DNA of 10,159 nt, taken from positions 1 to 10,159 of the forward strand of contig JBCDJJ010000105.1 in NCBI GenBank assembly GCA_038747915.1. Reading direction: 5' to 3'. Positions within the stretch are counted from its first letter, which is position 1, and each line of letters starts with the position of its first letter. The DNA is from JBCDAP01 sp038747915. Lineage in GTDB: Bacteria > Planctomycetota > Phycisphaerae > Phycisphaerales > UBA1924. The notes beneath the pieces are model-generated. The model was not told the DNA's origin, ran no database searches, and worked only from the letters and a program-made list of their open reading frames with translations. A program made the translations under genes and the position numbers. Below, piece by piece: positions 1 through 6,774 of the stretch.

Positions 1-1
1 C

Positions 2-85
2 GCTGTTGCGCACGAGTTCAATCGAGCACAAGACGTCGACGGCAGGCAGCTCGGTCTGCGCATCAACTACAGGTACGAGTTCTAA
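2..85 (+). CDS. C-terminal end of a putative outer-membrane beta-barrel protein (partial, 5' end outside window)
   Basis: An open frame enters at the left edge and ends with TAA at 83-85, giving 27 residues that finish LGLRINYRYEF. The alternating hydrophobic/polar pattern and the terminal phenylalanine resemble the last beta-strand of Gram-negative outer-membrane barrels, whose C-terminal aromatic residue is recognised by the BAM machinery. That family knowledge is the only support; the rest of the gene lies outside the window. The stop is 64 nt before the next start on the same strand, so co-transcription with the phosphatase gene is possible. It could instead be the end of any beta-rich protein. 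Confidence 0.42.
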   Translation, partial: AVAHEFNRAQDVDGRQLGLRINYRYEF

Positions 86-149
86 CGCCCGCCCGCCGTG
101 CGCAGCGCACAGCCCAGACATCACTCAATCATCCATAAGAAAGAGTACG

Positions 150-1565
150 ATGAATCAGCCGGATGCCGGGCGGACCCCGCGATCGTTGGTCGAATCGATG
201 AACGACGCTGTCCGTTTCAGGACGATCGCGGTGCTCGTGCTCCTGCTGGCGACCGCGATACTCAACGGGCTTCGCTTGGCGGTCTCTGGTGATCAATCCT
301 TCGCGGACGAGCCCATCGGTGCGCCGCTGGTTATGGGTGTACTCATGCTCTATCAGGCGATCACGCTCCTCTGGTTGTTCAAGGGTCGAGACCATCAAAA
401 ACCCCTGCCGACACCCTGGATCTATCTCAACGCCACCATCGAGTCCGCGGCGCCGACCGCGCTCGCGTTCGCTGTCGGGCTCACGAGCGGTACGTCGCTC
501 CACGTGGCCCTCCTCGGCCCCGCAAGCCACATGTACGCGATCTTTCTCGTGCTCAGCATCCTCCATGTTCGATTCGCCGTGTCGTGCGTTGCGGGCGTGG
601 TCGCCACTAGCGGGTTCGGTGCAGTGGTGATCGTCTCCCTGATGACCGACGATACTCAGGTCAGTGAAGTGCTCGGACTTGCCCGATCCCTCGAGGGCCT
701 GTCCGCGATCTTTGTCCTGCTCACCGGTATCGCCGCGGGCATGGTGGCCATGCGCATGCGAACCTATCTCGAATCAGCCGCATCAGAAGCCGAGCGACGG
801 ATGCGGGCAGAGCACGACCTTCAGGCCGCTGCACTCGTGCAGCAGAGCCTGATGCCGAGCGAGTCGCCGGTCATCCCCGGGTTCGAGATCGTCGGGTGGA
901 ACCGACCCGCCGACGAAACCGGCGGCGACTACTTCGACTGGGTGCCGCTGGAAGACGGACGCTTCGCTGTCTGCATCGCCGACGTCACCGGACACGGCCT
1001 CGGCCCCGCCATGATCACCTGCTTCTGCCGGGCGTACGCCAGGACAGCCCTGCGCGTCGAAAACCGAATCGCCGCAGCAGTCACCAGGCTGAACGCCGAA
1101 CTCGTCAACGACCTAGGCGATGGGCGGTTTGTGACCTTTGCTGCGGTCGTCATCACGCCCGACTCCGATCACATCCTGTCAACCTCAGCGGGCCACGGGC
1201 CACTCCTGATCCATCGGCACCGCAACGGCACCGTCGAAGGCTTCGGTGCCGACGGGCTCCCACTCGGCCTCGACGGGGTCGATGTTGAAGTCGAAGCCGT
1301 CTCGCACGAGCTCGCCGATGGAGATGCCTTCGTCTTGCTCACAGACGGATTCTTCGAGTGGGCAAACCATGCCGGGCAGCAGTTCGGCATCAAGCGACTG
1401 GAGACCGCACTCGCCAAGCACGGACGAGCGACCGGCCACGGCCTCATCGATGGACTCCTTCAAGAGGTGGAAGCCTTCGCCGACGGAACGCCGCAGCCCG
1501 ACGACCTGACCGCCGTGGTCATCCGGCGCACGACCACGCGGAACAACGGCAGCCGCACGAGATGA
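150..1565 (+). CDS. Membrane-anchored SpoIIE/RsbU-type PP2C serine phosphatase
   Basis: A 471-residue protein. The N-terminal half has about six hydrophobic segments (roughly residues 24-45, 57-77, 95-111, 127-140, 142-164, 184-203), forming a membrane sensor-like module of no family I recognise. A charged, Ala-rich helix (about 205-232) leads into a SpoIIE/PP2C phosphatase domain (about 233-460). The metal-binding landmarks are present: GGDYFD at 258-263, ADVTGHG at 277-283, TDG at 398-400 and PDDLTAVVI at 450-458, so it should be catalytically competent and Mn/Mg-dependent. Such enzymes usually dephosphorylate STAS-domain anti-sigma antagonists in partner-switching pathways; the substrate here is unknown. 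The frame is open back to position 6, but the ATG at 150 is preferred: the purine-rich AAGAAAGAG lies 4 nt upstream, and the 48 extra residues are low-complexity and overlap the upstream gene's end. The next gene-like sequence is about 700 nt downstream. Confidence 0.93.
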   Translation: MNQPDAGRTPRSLVESMNDAVRFRTIAVLVLLLATAILNGLRLAVSGDQSFADEPIGAPLVMGVLMLYQAITLLWLFKGRDHQKPLPTPWIYLNATIESAAPTALAFAVGLTSGTSLHVALLGPASHMYAIFLVLSILHVRFAVSCVAGVVATSGFGAVVIVSLMTDDTQVSEVLGLARSLEGLSAIFVLLTGIAAGMVAMRMRTYLESAASEAERRMRAEHDLQAAALVQQSLMPSESPVIPGFEIVGWNRPADETGGDYFDWVPLEDGRFAVCIADVTGHGLGPAMITCFCRAYARTALRVENRIAAAVTRLNAELVNDLGDGRFVTFAAVVITPDSDHILSTSAGHGPLLIHRHRNGTVEGFGADGLPLGLDGVDVEVEAVSHELADGDAFVLLTDGFFEWANHAGQQFGIKRLETALAKHGRATGHGLIDGLLQEVEAFADGTPQPDDLTAVVIRRTTTRNNGSRTR

Positions 1566-1918
1566 CCCGCACGCGCTGCTCGGCACAGCACCACGCGTCA
1601 CAGCGAACACGCCGGCCATGTTCGTACAACGGTTCCACGCGTTGGAGGTAGCAAACTCGGCCTTGTCATCGGCGCCGTGAGGTTGCCGCTGTGGCCGTGA
1701 TGTGCTCCCGCGCTTTGTACACCGGTCGATGCGAGACCGACACCGGTTGAATCTATCCGCTGCGGTGCCCGGGTGGATCACCGAGGTGCGAGCTGGTCAG
1801 CCCCGCCACGGTGATGTGAGGCGTTTCGTCCTTTTCAGACTTGCTTCGCCGTCGCCGAACGCCGCTCACGCCAAATGGTTGACACGGCCATCATCGGGTG
1901 CGTCTTCTCCAGAAGGCA

Positions 1919-1954
1919 CCGCAGCGTGAGCGCGACGGGCACTCCTCGCTGCGG
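1919..1954. repeat. Perfect 8-bp inverted repeat (hairpin) of unknown role
   Basis: CCGCAGCG (1919-1926) is exactly complementary to CGCTGCGG (1947-1954) across a 20-nt loop. No T-tract follows on either strand, so it is not a standard intrinsic terminator. It lies about 350 nt beyond the phosphatase stop codon. Confidence 0.4.
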
Positions 1955-2031
1955 CAGGGTCGGCGAACAAGGGCCTAAGACCCATAGACCGATAGGCAAT
2001 CGTTCGCCGTCACAAAAGCCCATTGGTTCAT

Positions 2032-2046
2032 TTGGACCCGGACCAA
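2032..2046. promoter_or_regulatory. Operator-like near-palindrome TTGGACCCGGACCAA
   Basis: The 15-mer TTGGaCCcGGaCCAA is symmetric around its central C except for one A/A pair, and it is nested in an outer ATTGGT (2022-2027) / ACCAAT (2042-2047) inverted repeat. It lies 225 bp upstream of the broken GntR-type reading frame. GntR regulators commonly bind short GT...AC-type palindromes and often regulate themselves, so this may be a relic autoregulatory site; that link is inference. Confidence 0.27.
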
Positions 2047-2271
2047 TACGGGCCAGGGTGTCAATGAGGCTCTATGAACGGGCCCCGCGATGAGTTCCGC
2101 GTCCGGCACATCCCCGGCGCCCAACTACCTGATGGACCTGGAGTGCGTGATTCCGGCCGAGATGCCCGGGGCGACCAGGGCCTTGGCGTGCCGGACATCG
2201 TCCTCGTGATCGTTGACCACCTGTGCTCGCGAGAGCAAAGGCGCCGGCATGGAAGGGTCGTAAGAGCCGTG

Positions 2272-2522
2272 ATGAATCCCCAGCCAACACGCGAGAGGAG
2301 TCCGAGCACCGGTCGATCGGCGTTCACCCGGCTGGACCACTGGCTCCAGGCAGCGATCCTCGCGGACAAGCTCCGTCCGGGCGATGCCCTCCCCGCCGAG
2401 CGCGACCTCGCACGAGACTTGACCATGTCAAAAGGGGTGCGATCCGCCGAGCTCTCGCCGAGTTCGAGTCCCGCGGGCTGATCACCCGCCGGCGCGGTCG
2501 CGGGACATTCCTCGCGATCCCG
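2272..2522 (+). pseudogene. GntR-family winged-helix DNA-binding domain, frameshifted and truncated
   Basis: From the ATG at 2272 the frame encodes a GntR-type N-terminal domain: a first helix around FTRLDHWLQAAILADK, then LRPGDALPAERDLARDL (the family's 'G..LPSER.LA..' signature) up to MSK at about 2425-2433. The rest, GAIRRALAEFESRGLITRR followed by GRGTFLA (recognition helix and beta-wing), lies in a different frame from about 2437 on. Joining them restores a normal GntR alignment if two extra bases sit within AAAAGGGGTGCG (2430-2441). In the first frame translation stops at 2479-2481. The effector-binding domain that should follow is absent; instead the frame runs into Cys-rich secreted-type sequence. 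A weak TAAGAG (2261-2266) precedes the ATG. The GntR assignment is confident; inactivation is likely unless the shift is a sequencing or assembly error. Confidence 0.72.
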
Positions 2523-2768
2523 GGCGCGTGCTGCCTGACCACCGATGCATGCATCGAGATTGAAGAGTTCGATTGTCTGACCGATGGCGGCACCTTTCGC
2601 GGGATCGCCACGCTCTGCGACGTTGGGCAATCAGGTGGTCTCGTGTGCGACATCGAGATCGAGGGCGCCTGCTGCTTCGACGGCCTCGTCTGCGTCGAGC
2701 TGACCGAACCACTGTGCCTCGATGGCAATCCCGGCACTGTGTTTGCCGGCATCGGATCAACCTGCAAC
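2523..2768 (+). repeat. Two tandem Cys-rich 'GACC' protein modules
   Basis: Module 1 (2523-2621) begins GACCLTTDACIE and includes DCLTDGGTFRGIATLCD. Module 2 (2664-2768) begins GACCFDGLVCVE and ends with AGIGSTCN. Both share the pattern GACC-x(4-6)-C-x(5-7)-C-L-x(2-6)-G-x(4-7)-C, and they are separated by about 14 residues. From family knowledge, such modules occur in secreted or cell-surface proteins of Planctomycetota, where the cysteines probably form disulfides. At DNA level the two copies are clearly diverged, so they are old repeats. Confidence 0.6.
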
Positions 2769-3032
2769 GTGGAGTTGACCATGGAGGCCGGCGGCCGCAA
2801 CTTCTCGTATCTCACGAGGGGCATGCACGGCCGGAGCGGACAGTATCTGATGTTCTTTGCCGACGGGCACGCCGCGATGCATGACATCACCATCGACGAT
2901 CTGCAGATCCCACACCTGAAGCAGTACTACCCGCACATCGTGCAGCCGCCCATCACGAGCGACTTCGCCATGGGAAGCCCCGCACGCTTGGACGACAACT
3001 ACCGGCTCATCGTGGAAGCGGTCACCAACTGA
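2523..3032 (+). pseudogene. Relic of planctomycete secreted protein: Cys-rich modules plus degenerate H-x-DG pseudopilin tail
   Basis: In the same frame as the second half of the GntR domain, the sequence switches at 2523 to GACCLTTDACIE and continues to a TGA at 3030-3032. It has two Cys-rich modules (2523-2621 and 2664-2768), then about 85 residues with a pseudopilin-like tail. There His at 2826-2828 and the DG of FFADGHA at 2862-2867 are 11 residues apart instead of the usual 9 in 'prepilin-type processing-associated H-X9-DG' proteins. No secretion signal and no convincing start codon or ribosome binding site precede this part (an in-frame ATG exists at 2781). Extracytoplasmic modules joined to a cytoplasmic DNA-binding domain make little functional sense, so I read it as a fusion of gene fragments. 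An expressed short protein from 2781 cannot be excluded. Confidence 0.55.
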
Positions 3033-3061
3033 ACACGATGGGGCACCTCGGCCGACGGGTG

Positions 3062-3092
3062 GTCTCGCCATCTTCTGGGGTGGCGCCGAGAC
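3062..3092 (+). terminator. Hairpin 30 nt after the secreted-protein relic
   Basis: GTCTC (3062-3066) pairs with GAGAC (3088-3092), and inside it GCCATC (3067-3072) pairs with GGTGGC (3079-3084, one G-T) around a 6-nt loop, with a 3-nt bulge. That gives an 11-bp interrupted stem just downstream of the stop at 3032. There is no following T-run, so a terminator role rests on position only. Confidence 0.3.
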
Positions 3093-3119
3093 AATCTGCG
3101 AGCGCCGCACACCACCGAG

Positions 3120-3143
3120 GGTGACCGAAGAGTCACCGGTGAT
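3120..3143. repeat. Overlapping inverted repeats with 10-bp palindrome TCACCGGTGA
   Basis: GGTGAC (3120-3125) is complementary to GTCACC (3132-3137). The latter is also half of the perfect palindrome TCACCGGTGA (3133-3142). The middle element can pair either way. It could be an operator or chance; the nearest genes are the relic that ends at 3032 and the tRNA on the other strand. Confidence 0.25.
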
Positions 3144-3243
3144 CGCGAGAGCAACGACGCGCACCACTCATCTCGATGCCCGGTACCACGCCCCAGACTC
3201 ATCGAGAATTCACTTCCAGTACACGCACAGTTTCAGGCAGGGA

Positions 3244-3267
3244 CCCAAGGTCTCTCAAAACCTTAGG
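3244..3267 (-). terminator. Hairpin immediately downstream of tRNA-Gly
   Basis: On the minus strand, CCTAAGGT pairs with ACCTTGGG (8 bp with one T-G) around an 8-nt loop, starting 4 nt after the tRNA 3' end. A TTTT run precedes the hairpin instead of following it, so this is not a textbook intrinsic terminator. It may still terminate transcription or protect the tRNA precursor's 3' end. Confidence 0.33.
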
Positions 3268-3271
3268 AAAA

Positions 3272-3342
3272 GCGGCTGATCGGATTCGAACCGACGACAT
3301 TCACGTTGGCAACGTGACGCTCTACCACTGAGCTACAGCCGC
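3272..3342 (-). tRNA. tRNA-Gly (anticodon GCC)
   Basis: The reverse complement folds into a complete cloverleaf of 71 nt. The acceptor stem GCGGCTG/CAGCCGC is perfect over 7 bp, the D arm is GCTC/GAGC, the anticodon stem is TCACG/CGTGA around loop TTGCCAA (anticodon GCC, reading GGC/GGU), and the T arm is GTCGG/CCGAT with loop TTCGAAT. The discriminator base is U, as in bacterial tRNA-Gly. CCA is not encoded and must be added enzymatically. The gene lies 69 nt downstream of the dsbD stop codon on the same strand and has a promoter-like sequence of its own. Confidence 0.97.
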
Positions 3343-3344
3343 AT

Positions 3345-3362
3345 CCGCGGGCAGGCCCGCGG
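3345..3362 (-). repeat. GC-only hairpin between dsbD and tRNA-Gly
   Basis: CCGCGGGC (3345-3352) and GCCCGCGG (3355-3362) form a perfect inverted repeat with a 2-nt centre, ending 2 nt before the mature tRNA. No T-run follows on the minus strand. It could slow read-through from dsbD, or be a leader structure of the tRNA precursor near the RNase P site. Confidence 0.4.
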
Positions 3363-3369
3363 GTGGCAA

Positions 3370-3398
3370 AAGGTAGCTCGCGCCCCGCGTCCGGTCAA
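3370..3398 (-). promoter_or_regulatory. Sigma-70-like promoter for tRNA-Gly
   Basis: On the minus strand, TTGACC (3398-3393) and TACCTT (3375-3370) are separated by exactly 17 nt. This matches the consensus well at the most conserved positions (TTGAC; TA...T). Transcription would start near 3363, about 20 nt before the mature tRNA. The site lies just beyond the dsbD stop codon. Confidence 0.45.
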
Positions 3399-3411
3399 TC
3401 GCCCGCCATCG

Positions 3412-5520
3412 TCACCACGATGCATCGGCGCGGGCATCGTCACCAGTGGGGGCGCTATGCCCCGCGGTCGCCTCATCGAGCAGCTCCACCAGCCGGGCCG
3501 AAGATGTCGTCACCGGGTCCACGTATTCCGGTGTATCGGCCGCTGGCGGGTACAGCACCCACGCCGGGATGCCCGTCCGCCCGACTTCCTCCTTCAGAAA
3601 CGCCTTCACCTCCGGTACGTCGAAATCAGCCTCGAGCACCACCACATCGCCCTGCTTGAGCCGGCTGCTGGCCGGCTCCGGGTCGAGCGTCCGCGCCTTG
3701 GCCGCCCGGCACGTGATGCACCAGTCAGCGGTGAAGTCAATGAACACCGCGTAGCCCTCCGCGGGGGCCCGCGCGAGACGGGCTTCAGAGAACTCGAGCC
3801 ACACGCCGGGCTTCACGCCGTCGTTGCCGCCGAGTTCCTCTTGAATCGCGAGCTGCTGCGCGTGCTTCTCGCGGGCCGCATCGATCGCGCCACCCACGAA
3901 CCAGATGGTCCCGGCAGTCAGCCCAAGCCCGATCACCGCGACCACCACCCGCGACACCACGCCCTTCGCCGCCGACGGCGTCCGTACCAGCACCAGCAGA
4001 CCCGCCACAAGCACAAACGCCCCAGCGAACACGTACTCGATGTCCACGCTCAGATACGGGTAGTTCTTCAGCAGCGTCTTTACACCCGTCGTCGCAAAGA
4101 ACACGCCCGCCGCGAGCATCAGCAGCCCCATCGACTGCTTCACCAACTCACCCGCAGGACCAGACTGCGGCACCTTCTTCACCAGCGCCGGCCGCGCGCT
4201 CAGCAGCAGGTACGGCGCCGCCATCCCCACACCAAGGCCCGCGAACACCGTCATCACCTGCGACGGCGGCAGCGCCGCACCGCCCGCCAAGAGCCCACCC
4301 ACGATCGGCCCGAAGCACGGCAGGCCGAGCACCGCCGTCATCACCCCGAACATGAACGACCCGCTCGCGCTGTCGGCCTTCGGGTTCACCATGTACACCG
4401 ACTGCGGGAGCTGAAGCACGAACAGCCCCATGATCCCGAGACCCATCAGCGCGATCACCACCCCCATGCCAAGCGTCACCGGCCAGTACGAGAAGATCGT
4501 CGACGGATCGATCGCGTTCGCGGTCGCCGCCACCGGGACACCAACCCCGATCCAGAACACCGCCACACCAATCGCCATCCACAGCCCGAGCACCATCGTT
4601 CGCTTTGCCGACCCCTGCGCATGCTGCGACAACGTCATGATCTTGATCGGGATCACCGGCAGCACGCACGGCATCAGGTTCAGCAGCGCCCCGCCGATCA
4701 GGCTCGCCACCAGCAGACCCGCAAACCCAGACCCGAAATTCAAGCCAAACAGCGTGCGCACCGGAGCCGCATCCGTCACCTCGCCGTCGCCCGTGTCATC
4801 CCGCTCACCCCCAACGCTCACCACACCAATCCCAGCGCGCAGCGGCTCGAACACCGACGCGTCAAACCCCGCGAAGTCAGCCCGCTGCTGCTCGGTCACC
4901 GCCGCGTCGCCCGCACCGACCTCGTCACCCGCCACGATCGTCACGCCAACCTCGAGCACCCGCTCCTCGGGCGCCAGGCACACCGAGTCGTTGCACGCCT
5001 GGAAGAACACCCGCACGCTCACCGTCTGTGCCCCCGGCTCTGCGTCCTCGCCGATGATCACCGGCACATACGCCACCGCGCGGCCCTTGTAGCTCCGCAC
5101 CGTCGGCGGCTCGCCGAGCGGGTTCGTCACCTCGTGCGGCTCCGGCCACTGCACCATCCCAACGGCCTCGATCCACCACGGCGTCTCGACCACCCCGGCC
5201 TCGGTCCGGATCGCAAACTCCGCGATCGACTCGGGCAGCACATCCTGATCCGCGCTCGGCCACGTGTGGAAGCCCTCGGCGTGATCCAGCACCACCGCGA
5301 TCGCCAGTTCTCCCCCGGGCGCCACCTCGGGCTGGAACGCAAAGGCCTCCACCACCACCTCGGGGCGATCCGCCTCCGCCGGCCCGTCCAGCCCCAGTCG
5401 ACCGAGCGGGTCACCAAGCTGGGCACCACTGGGGGCGCCAAACCCCAGTGCAATCGCGAACAACGCGATCATGACCATCAGCGGGCGGGGCGGGCGGATC
5501 GCCAGAAGAGTGCGGTGCAT
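3412..5520 (-). CDS. dsbD: DsbD-type thiol:disulfide interchange protein, full length
   Basis: A 702-residue protein that carries reducing power from cytoplasmic thioredoxin across the inner membrane to periplasmic thiol proteins (disulfide isomerases, cytochrome c maturation). Domains: signal peptide (1-34, hydrophobic core about 14-29); periplasmic immunoglobulin-like alpha domain (about 52-195) with a CNDSVC cysteine pair at 176/181; a membrane domain (about 262-541, about eight helices) with the two transport cysteines in LMPCVLP (C285) and LPCFGP (C402); and a C-terminal periplasmic thioredoxin domain (about 570-690) with DFTADWCITC (C601/C604). All three cysteine pairs are present, so it should be functional. 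The second membrane cysteine in LPCFGP differs from the E. coli context. The ATG at 5520 has AGGAAA 5 nt upstream. The gene is divergent from fliM (174-bp gap) and followed by tRNA-Gly. Some longer DsbD relatives are annotated ScsB, but the size here fits DsbD. Confidence 0.93.
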   Translation of the reverse strand: MHRTLLAIRPPRPLMVMIALFAIALGFGAPSGAQLGDPLGRLGLDGPAEADRPEVVVEAFAFQPEVAPGGELAIAVVLDHAEGFHTWPSADQDVLPESIAEFAIRTEAGVVETPWWIEAVGMVQWPEPHEVTNPLGEPPTVRSYKGRAVAYVPVIIGEDAEPGAQTVSVRVFFQACNDSVCLAPEERVLEVGVTIVAGDEVGAGDAAVTEQQRADFAGFDASVFEPLRAGIGVVSVGGERDDTGDGEVTDAAPVRTLFGLNFGSGFAGLLVASLIGGALLNLMPCVLPVIPIKIMTLSQHAQGSAKRTMVLGLWMAIGVAVFWIGVGVPVAATANAIDPSTIFSYWPVTLGMGVVIALMGLGIMGLFVLQLPQSVYMVNPKADSASGSFMFGVMTAVLGLPCFGPIVGGLLAGGAALPPSQVMTVFAGLGVGMAAPYLLLSARPALVKKVPQSGPAGELVKQSMGLLMLAAGVFFATTGVKTLLKNYPYLSVDIEYVFAGAFVLVAGLLVLVRTPSAAKGVVSRVVVAVIGLGLTAGTIWFVGGAIDAAREKHAQQLAIQEELGGNDGVKPGVWLEFSEARLARAPAEGYAVFIDFTADWCITCRAAKARTLDPEPASSRLKQGDVVVLEADFDVPEVKAFLKEEVGRTGIPAWVLYPPAADTPEYVDPVTTSSARLVELLDEATAGHSAPTGDDARADASW

Positions 5521-5622
5521 GGACGTTTCCTGTTCGGGTCAGCGAGCGGCACACCGGCCACGCAGCAAACGGAGCCGATGCTCACCTTATTCAAGGCTCA
5601 AGCCCCGGCGTTGCCCCCGCCG

Positions 5623-5651
5623 ATCATCCAAACAGCCTACGCGGATCCCAA
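5623..5651 (-). promoter_or_regulatory. Promoter-like sequence upstream of dsbD
   Basis: On the minus strand, TTGGGA (5651-5646) and GATGAT (5628-5623) are separated by 17 nt, each matching 4 of 6 consensus bases. It would give a leader of about 95 nt before the dsbD ATG. I found no comparable site for fliM in the same gap. Confidence 0.28.
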
Positions 5652-5694
5652 CCGGCGATCTCCTCGTGTGGCCGCCGCACCCGATCGAGCGACC

Positions 5695-6711
5695 ATGACC
5701 GACGTTCTCGACCAAAGTGAAGTCGACGCCCTACTCGCTGCTGTCGATTCCGGCGAGGTCGAGGAAAAGCAAGAACAGCTGATGATCTTCGGCCGCGGCC
5801 GAAGGAACAGCGAAAACGTCGAGGTCCGCCCGTACGACTTCAAACGCCCCGAACGCGTCAGCAAAGACCAGATGCGCGCGCTCGAAACCCTCCACGAGGC
5901 CTTCGCACGGAGCTTCGGCGCCGCACTCTCAGGCTTCCTCCGCACCATCGTTGAGGTCGGCGTCAGCAACTGCGAGCAGATGACCTACGCCGAGTTCACC
6001 GCCAGCCTCCCAAACCCCACCAGCTTCAACCTCCTCGACCTCGAAGAACTCCACGGCCAGGTCTGCCTCGAAGTCAGCCCACTCATCATCTACCCCATCA
6101 TCGACCGCCTCCTCGGCGGCACCAGCCAAGAACTCTTCATCCCCCAGCGGCCCCTCACCGTCATCGAACGCCGACTCATCGGCCAGGTCATCCACCGCGC
6201 CATCGAGAGCCTCGAAGAATCATGGGCGAGCGTCCGCCAGCTCCGATTCACCCCCGGCGAGAGTGAGAGCAACCCGCAGCTCGTCCAGATCGTGCCACCC
6301 AACGAGGTCGTGGTCGTCATCGGCTTCGAGCTCAAGCTCTCCAACCGCGCCGGCACCATGAACCTCTGCATCCCCTACGCCGTCATCGAACCGCTCATGG
6401 ACGACCTCGCCGCCCAGTCCTGGTTCAACACCGGCCGCCTCCGCGGCGCCGGCAGCATGGCCGAACGCATCGGCGACCAGATCTCTGATGCTGTCCTCAA
6501 CGTCTCCGGCGAACTCGCCGAGTCCACCATCACCGTCCGCGACCTGCTCGAACTCCGCGTCGGCGATGTCATCACCACCGAGAAGCCCGCCAACAAGCCC
6601 GCCGTGCTCTGCATCGAGAGCGAACGCAAGCTCCTCTGCCACGTCGGGCAGATCAAGGGCCAGCGGGCCCTCCGCGTCATCCGCCCAATCGAACGCGGCG
6701 ATCGCGTCTAA
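5695..6711 (+). CDS. fliM: Flagellar motor switch protein FliM
   Basis: A 338-residue protein, the usual FliM length. It sits in the cytoplasmic C-ring of the flagellar motor with FliG and FliN and switches rotation on binding phospho-CheY. The N-terminus has the CheY-P-binding peptide (LDQSEVDALL, 5-14). The middle CheC-like domain (about 45-240) starts with YDFKRPERVSKDQMRALE and contains the LLGG segment near 139-142. The C-terminal SpoA/FliN-like domain (about 265-330) begins TVRDLLELRVGDVI. The reading frame is open upstream for 746 codons antisense to dsbD, but the ATG at 5695 is the right start because the CheY-binding motif must sit at the very N-terminus. The ribosome binding site is weak (GAGCGACC). 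No other flagellar gene lies in the window, so fliM stands apart from its usual fliL/fliN operon. Confidence 0.97.
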   Translation: MTDVLDQSEVDALLAAVDSGEVEEKQEQLMIFGRGRRNSENVEVRPYDFKRPERVSKDQMRALETLHEAFARSFGAALSGFLRTIVEVGVSNCEQMTYAEFTASLPNPTSFNLLDLEELHGQVCLEVSPLIIYPIIDRLLGGTSQELFIPQRPLTVIERRLIGQVIHRAIESLEESWASVRQLRFTPGESESNPQLVQIVPPNEVVVVIGFELKLSNRAGTMNLCIPYAVIEPLMDDLAAQSWFNTGRLRGAGSMAERIGDQISDAVLNVSGELAESTITVRDLLELRVGDVITTEKPANKPAVLCIESERKLLCHVGQIKGQRALRVIRPIERGDRV

Positions 6712-6733
6712 ACCCGGTTCAACAGATCTCGGT

Positions 6734-6767
6734 GGCGGCAGCGTCTCGCTCCCGCGCCACTGCCGCC
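6734..6767 (+). terminator. Hairpin downstream of fliM (first of two)
   Basis: GGCGGCAG (6734-6741) pairs perfectly with CTGCCGCC (6760-6767) over an 18-nt loop, 22 nt after the fliM stop. There is no T-run. Placed between fliM and a gene on the opposite strand, it may act as a T-less terminator together with the next hairpin. Confidence 0.4.
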
Positions 6768-6774
6768 CAACGCG

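Larger units (their letters stand above)
1566..2271. other. 700-bp gene-poor region after the phosphatase gene
   Basis: No frame on either strand gives a recognisable protein, and third-position C/G bias is weak compared with the flanking genes. What can be seen: a direct repeat CCACGCGT at 1591-1598 and 1635-1642; ACACCGGT at 1719-1726 and 1740-1747 (21 bp apart); an inverted repeat ATCACCG/CGGTGAT at 1777-1783 and 1809-1815; a perfect 8-bp stem at 1919-1954; an operator-like palindrome at 2032-2046; and an isolated perfect TTGACA at 1879-1884 without a good partner -10 box. I see no clear intrinsic terminator for the phosphatase gene. The region is probably intergenic DNA plus decayed sequence. 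Confidence 0.55.

Noticed and set aside
98..110. GTGCGC-A-GCGCAC palindrome before the phosphatase gene
   Set aside because: The centre is too short for an RNA hairpin, and short GC palindromes are frequent in such GC-rich DNA; an operator is possible but unsupported.
6..149. 48-residue N-terminal extension of the phosphatase
   Set aside because: It overlaps the end of the upstream gene, is low-complexity and Ser/Thr-rich, and a better start with a purine-rich site exists at 150.
1879..1907. Perfect -35 box TTGACA with possible -10 TCTTCT
   Set aside because: The -10 match is poor and no gene begins at a sensible distance downstream.
2090..2209. 39-codon small ORF starting MSSASGTSPAPNYLMDLE
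   Set aside because: No ribosome binding site and no recognisable family; it overlaps other equally open frames in a decayed region.
2074..2271. Rhodanese-like string (DEFRVRHIPGA) in the frame upstream of the GntR start
   Set aside because: Only a few residues match; there is no active-site cysteine loop and no supporting domain, and codon bias is poor.
3457..6711. A 1084-residue plus-strand open frame that includes fliM
   Set aside because: The first 746 codons are antisense to dsbD and give an Arg/His/Pro-rich composition typical of GC-rich shadow frames; the FliM N-terminal CheY-binding motif fixes the start at 5695.
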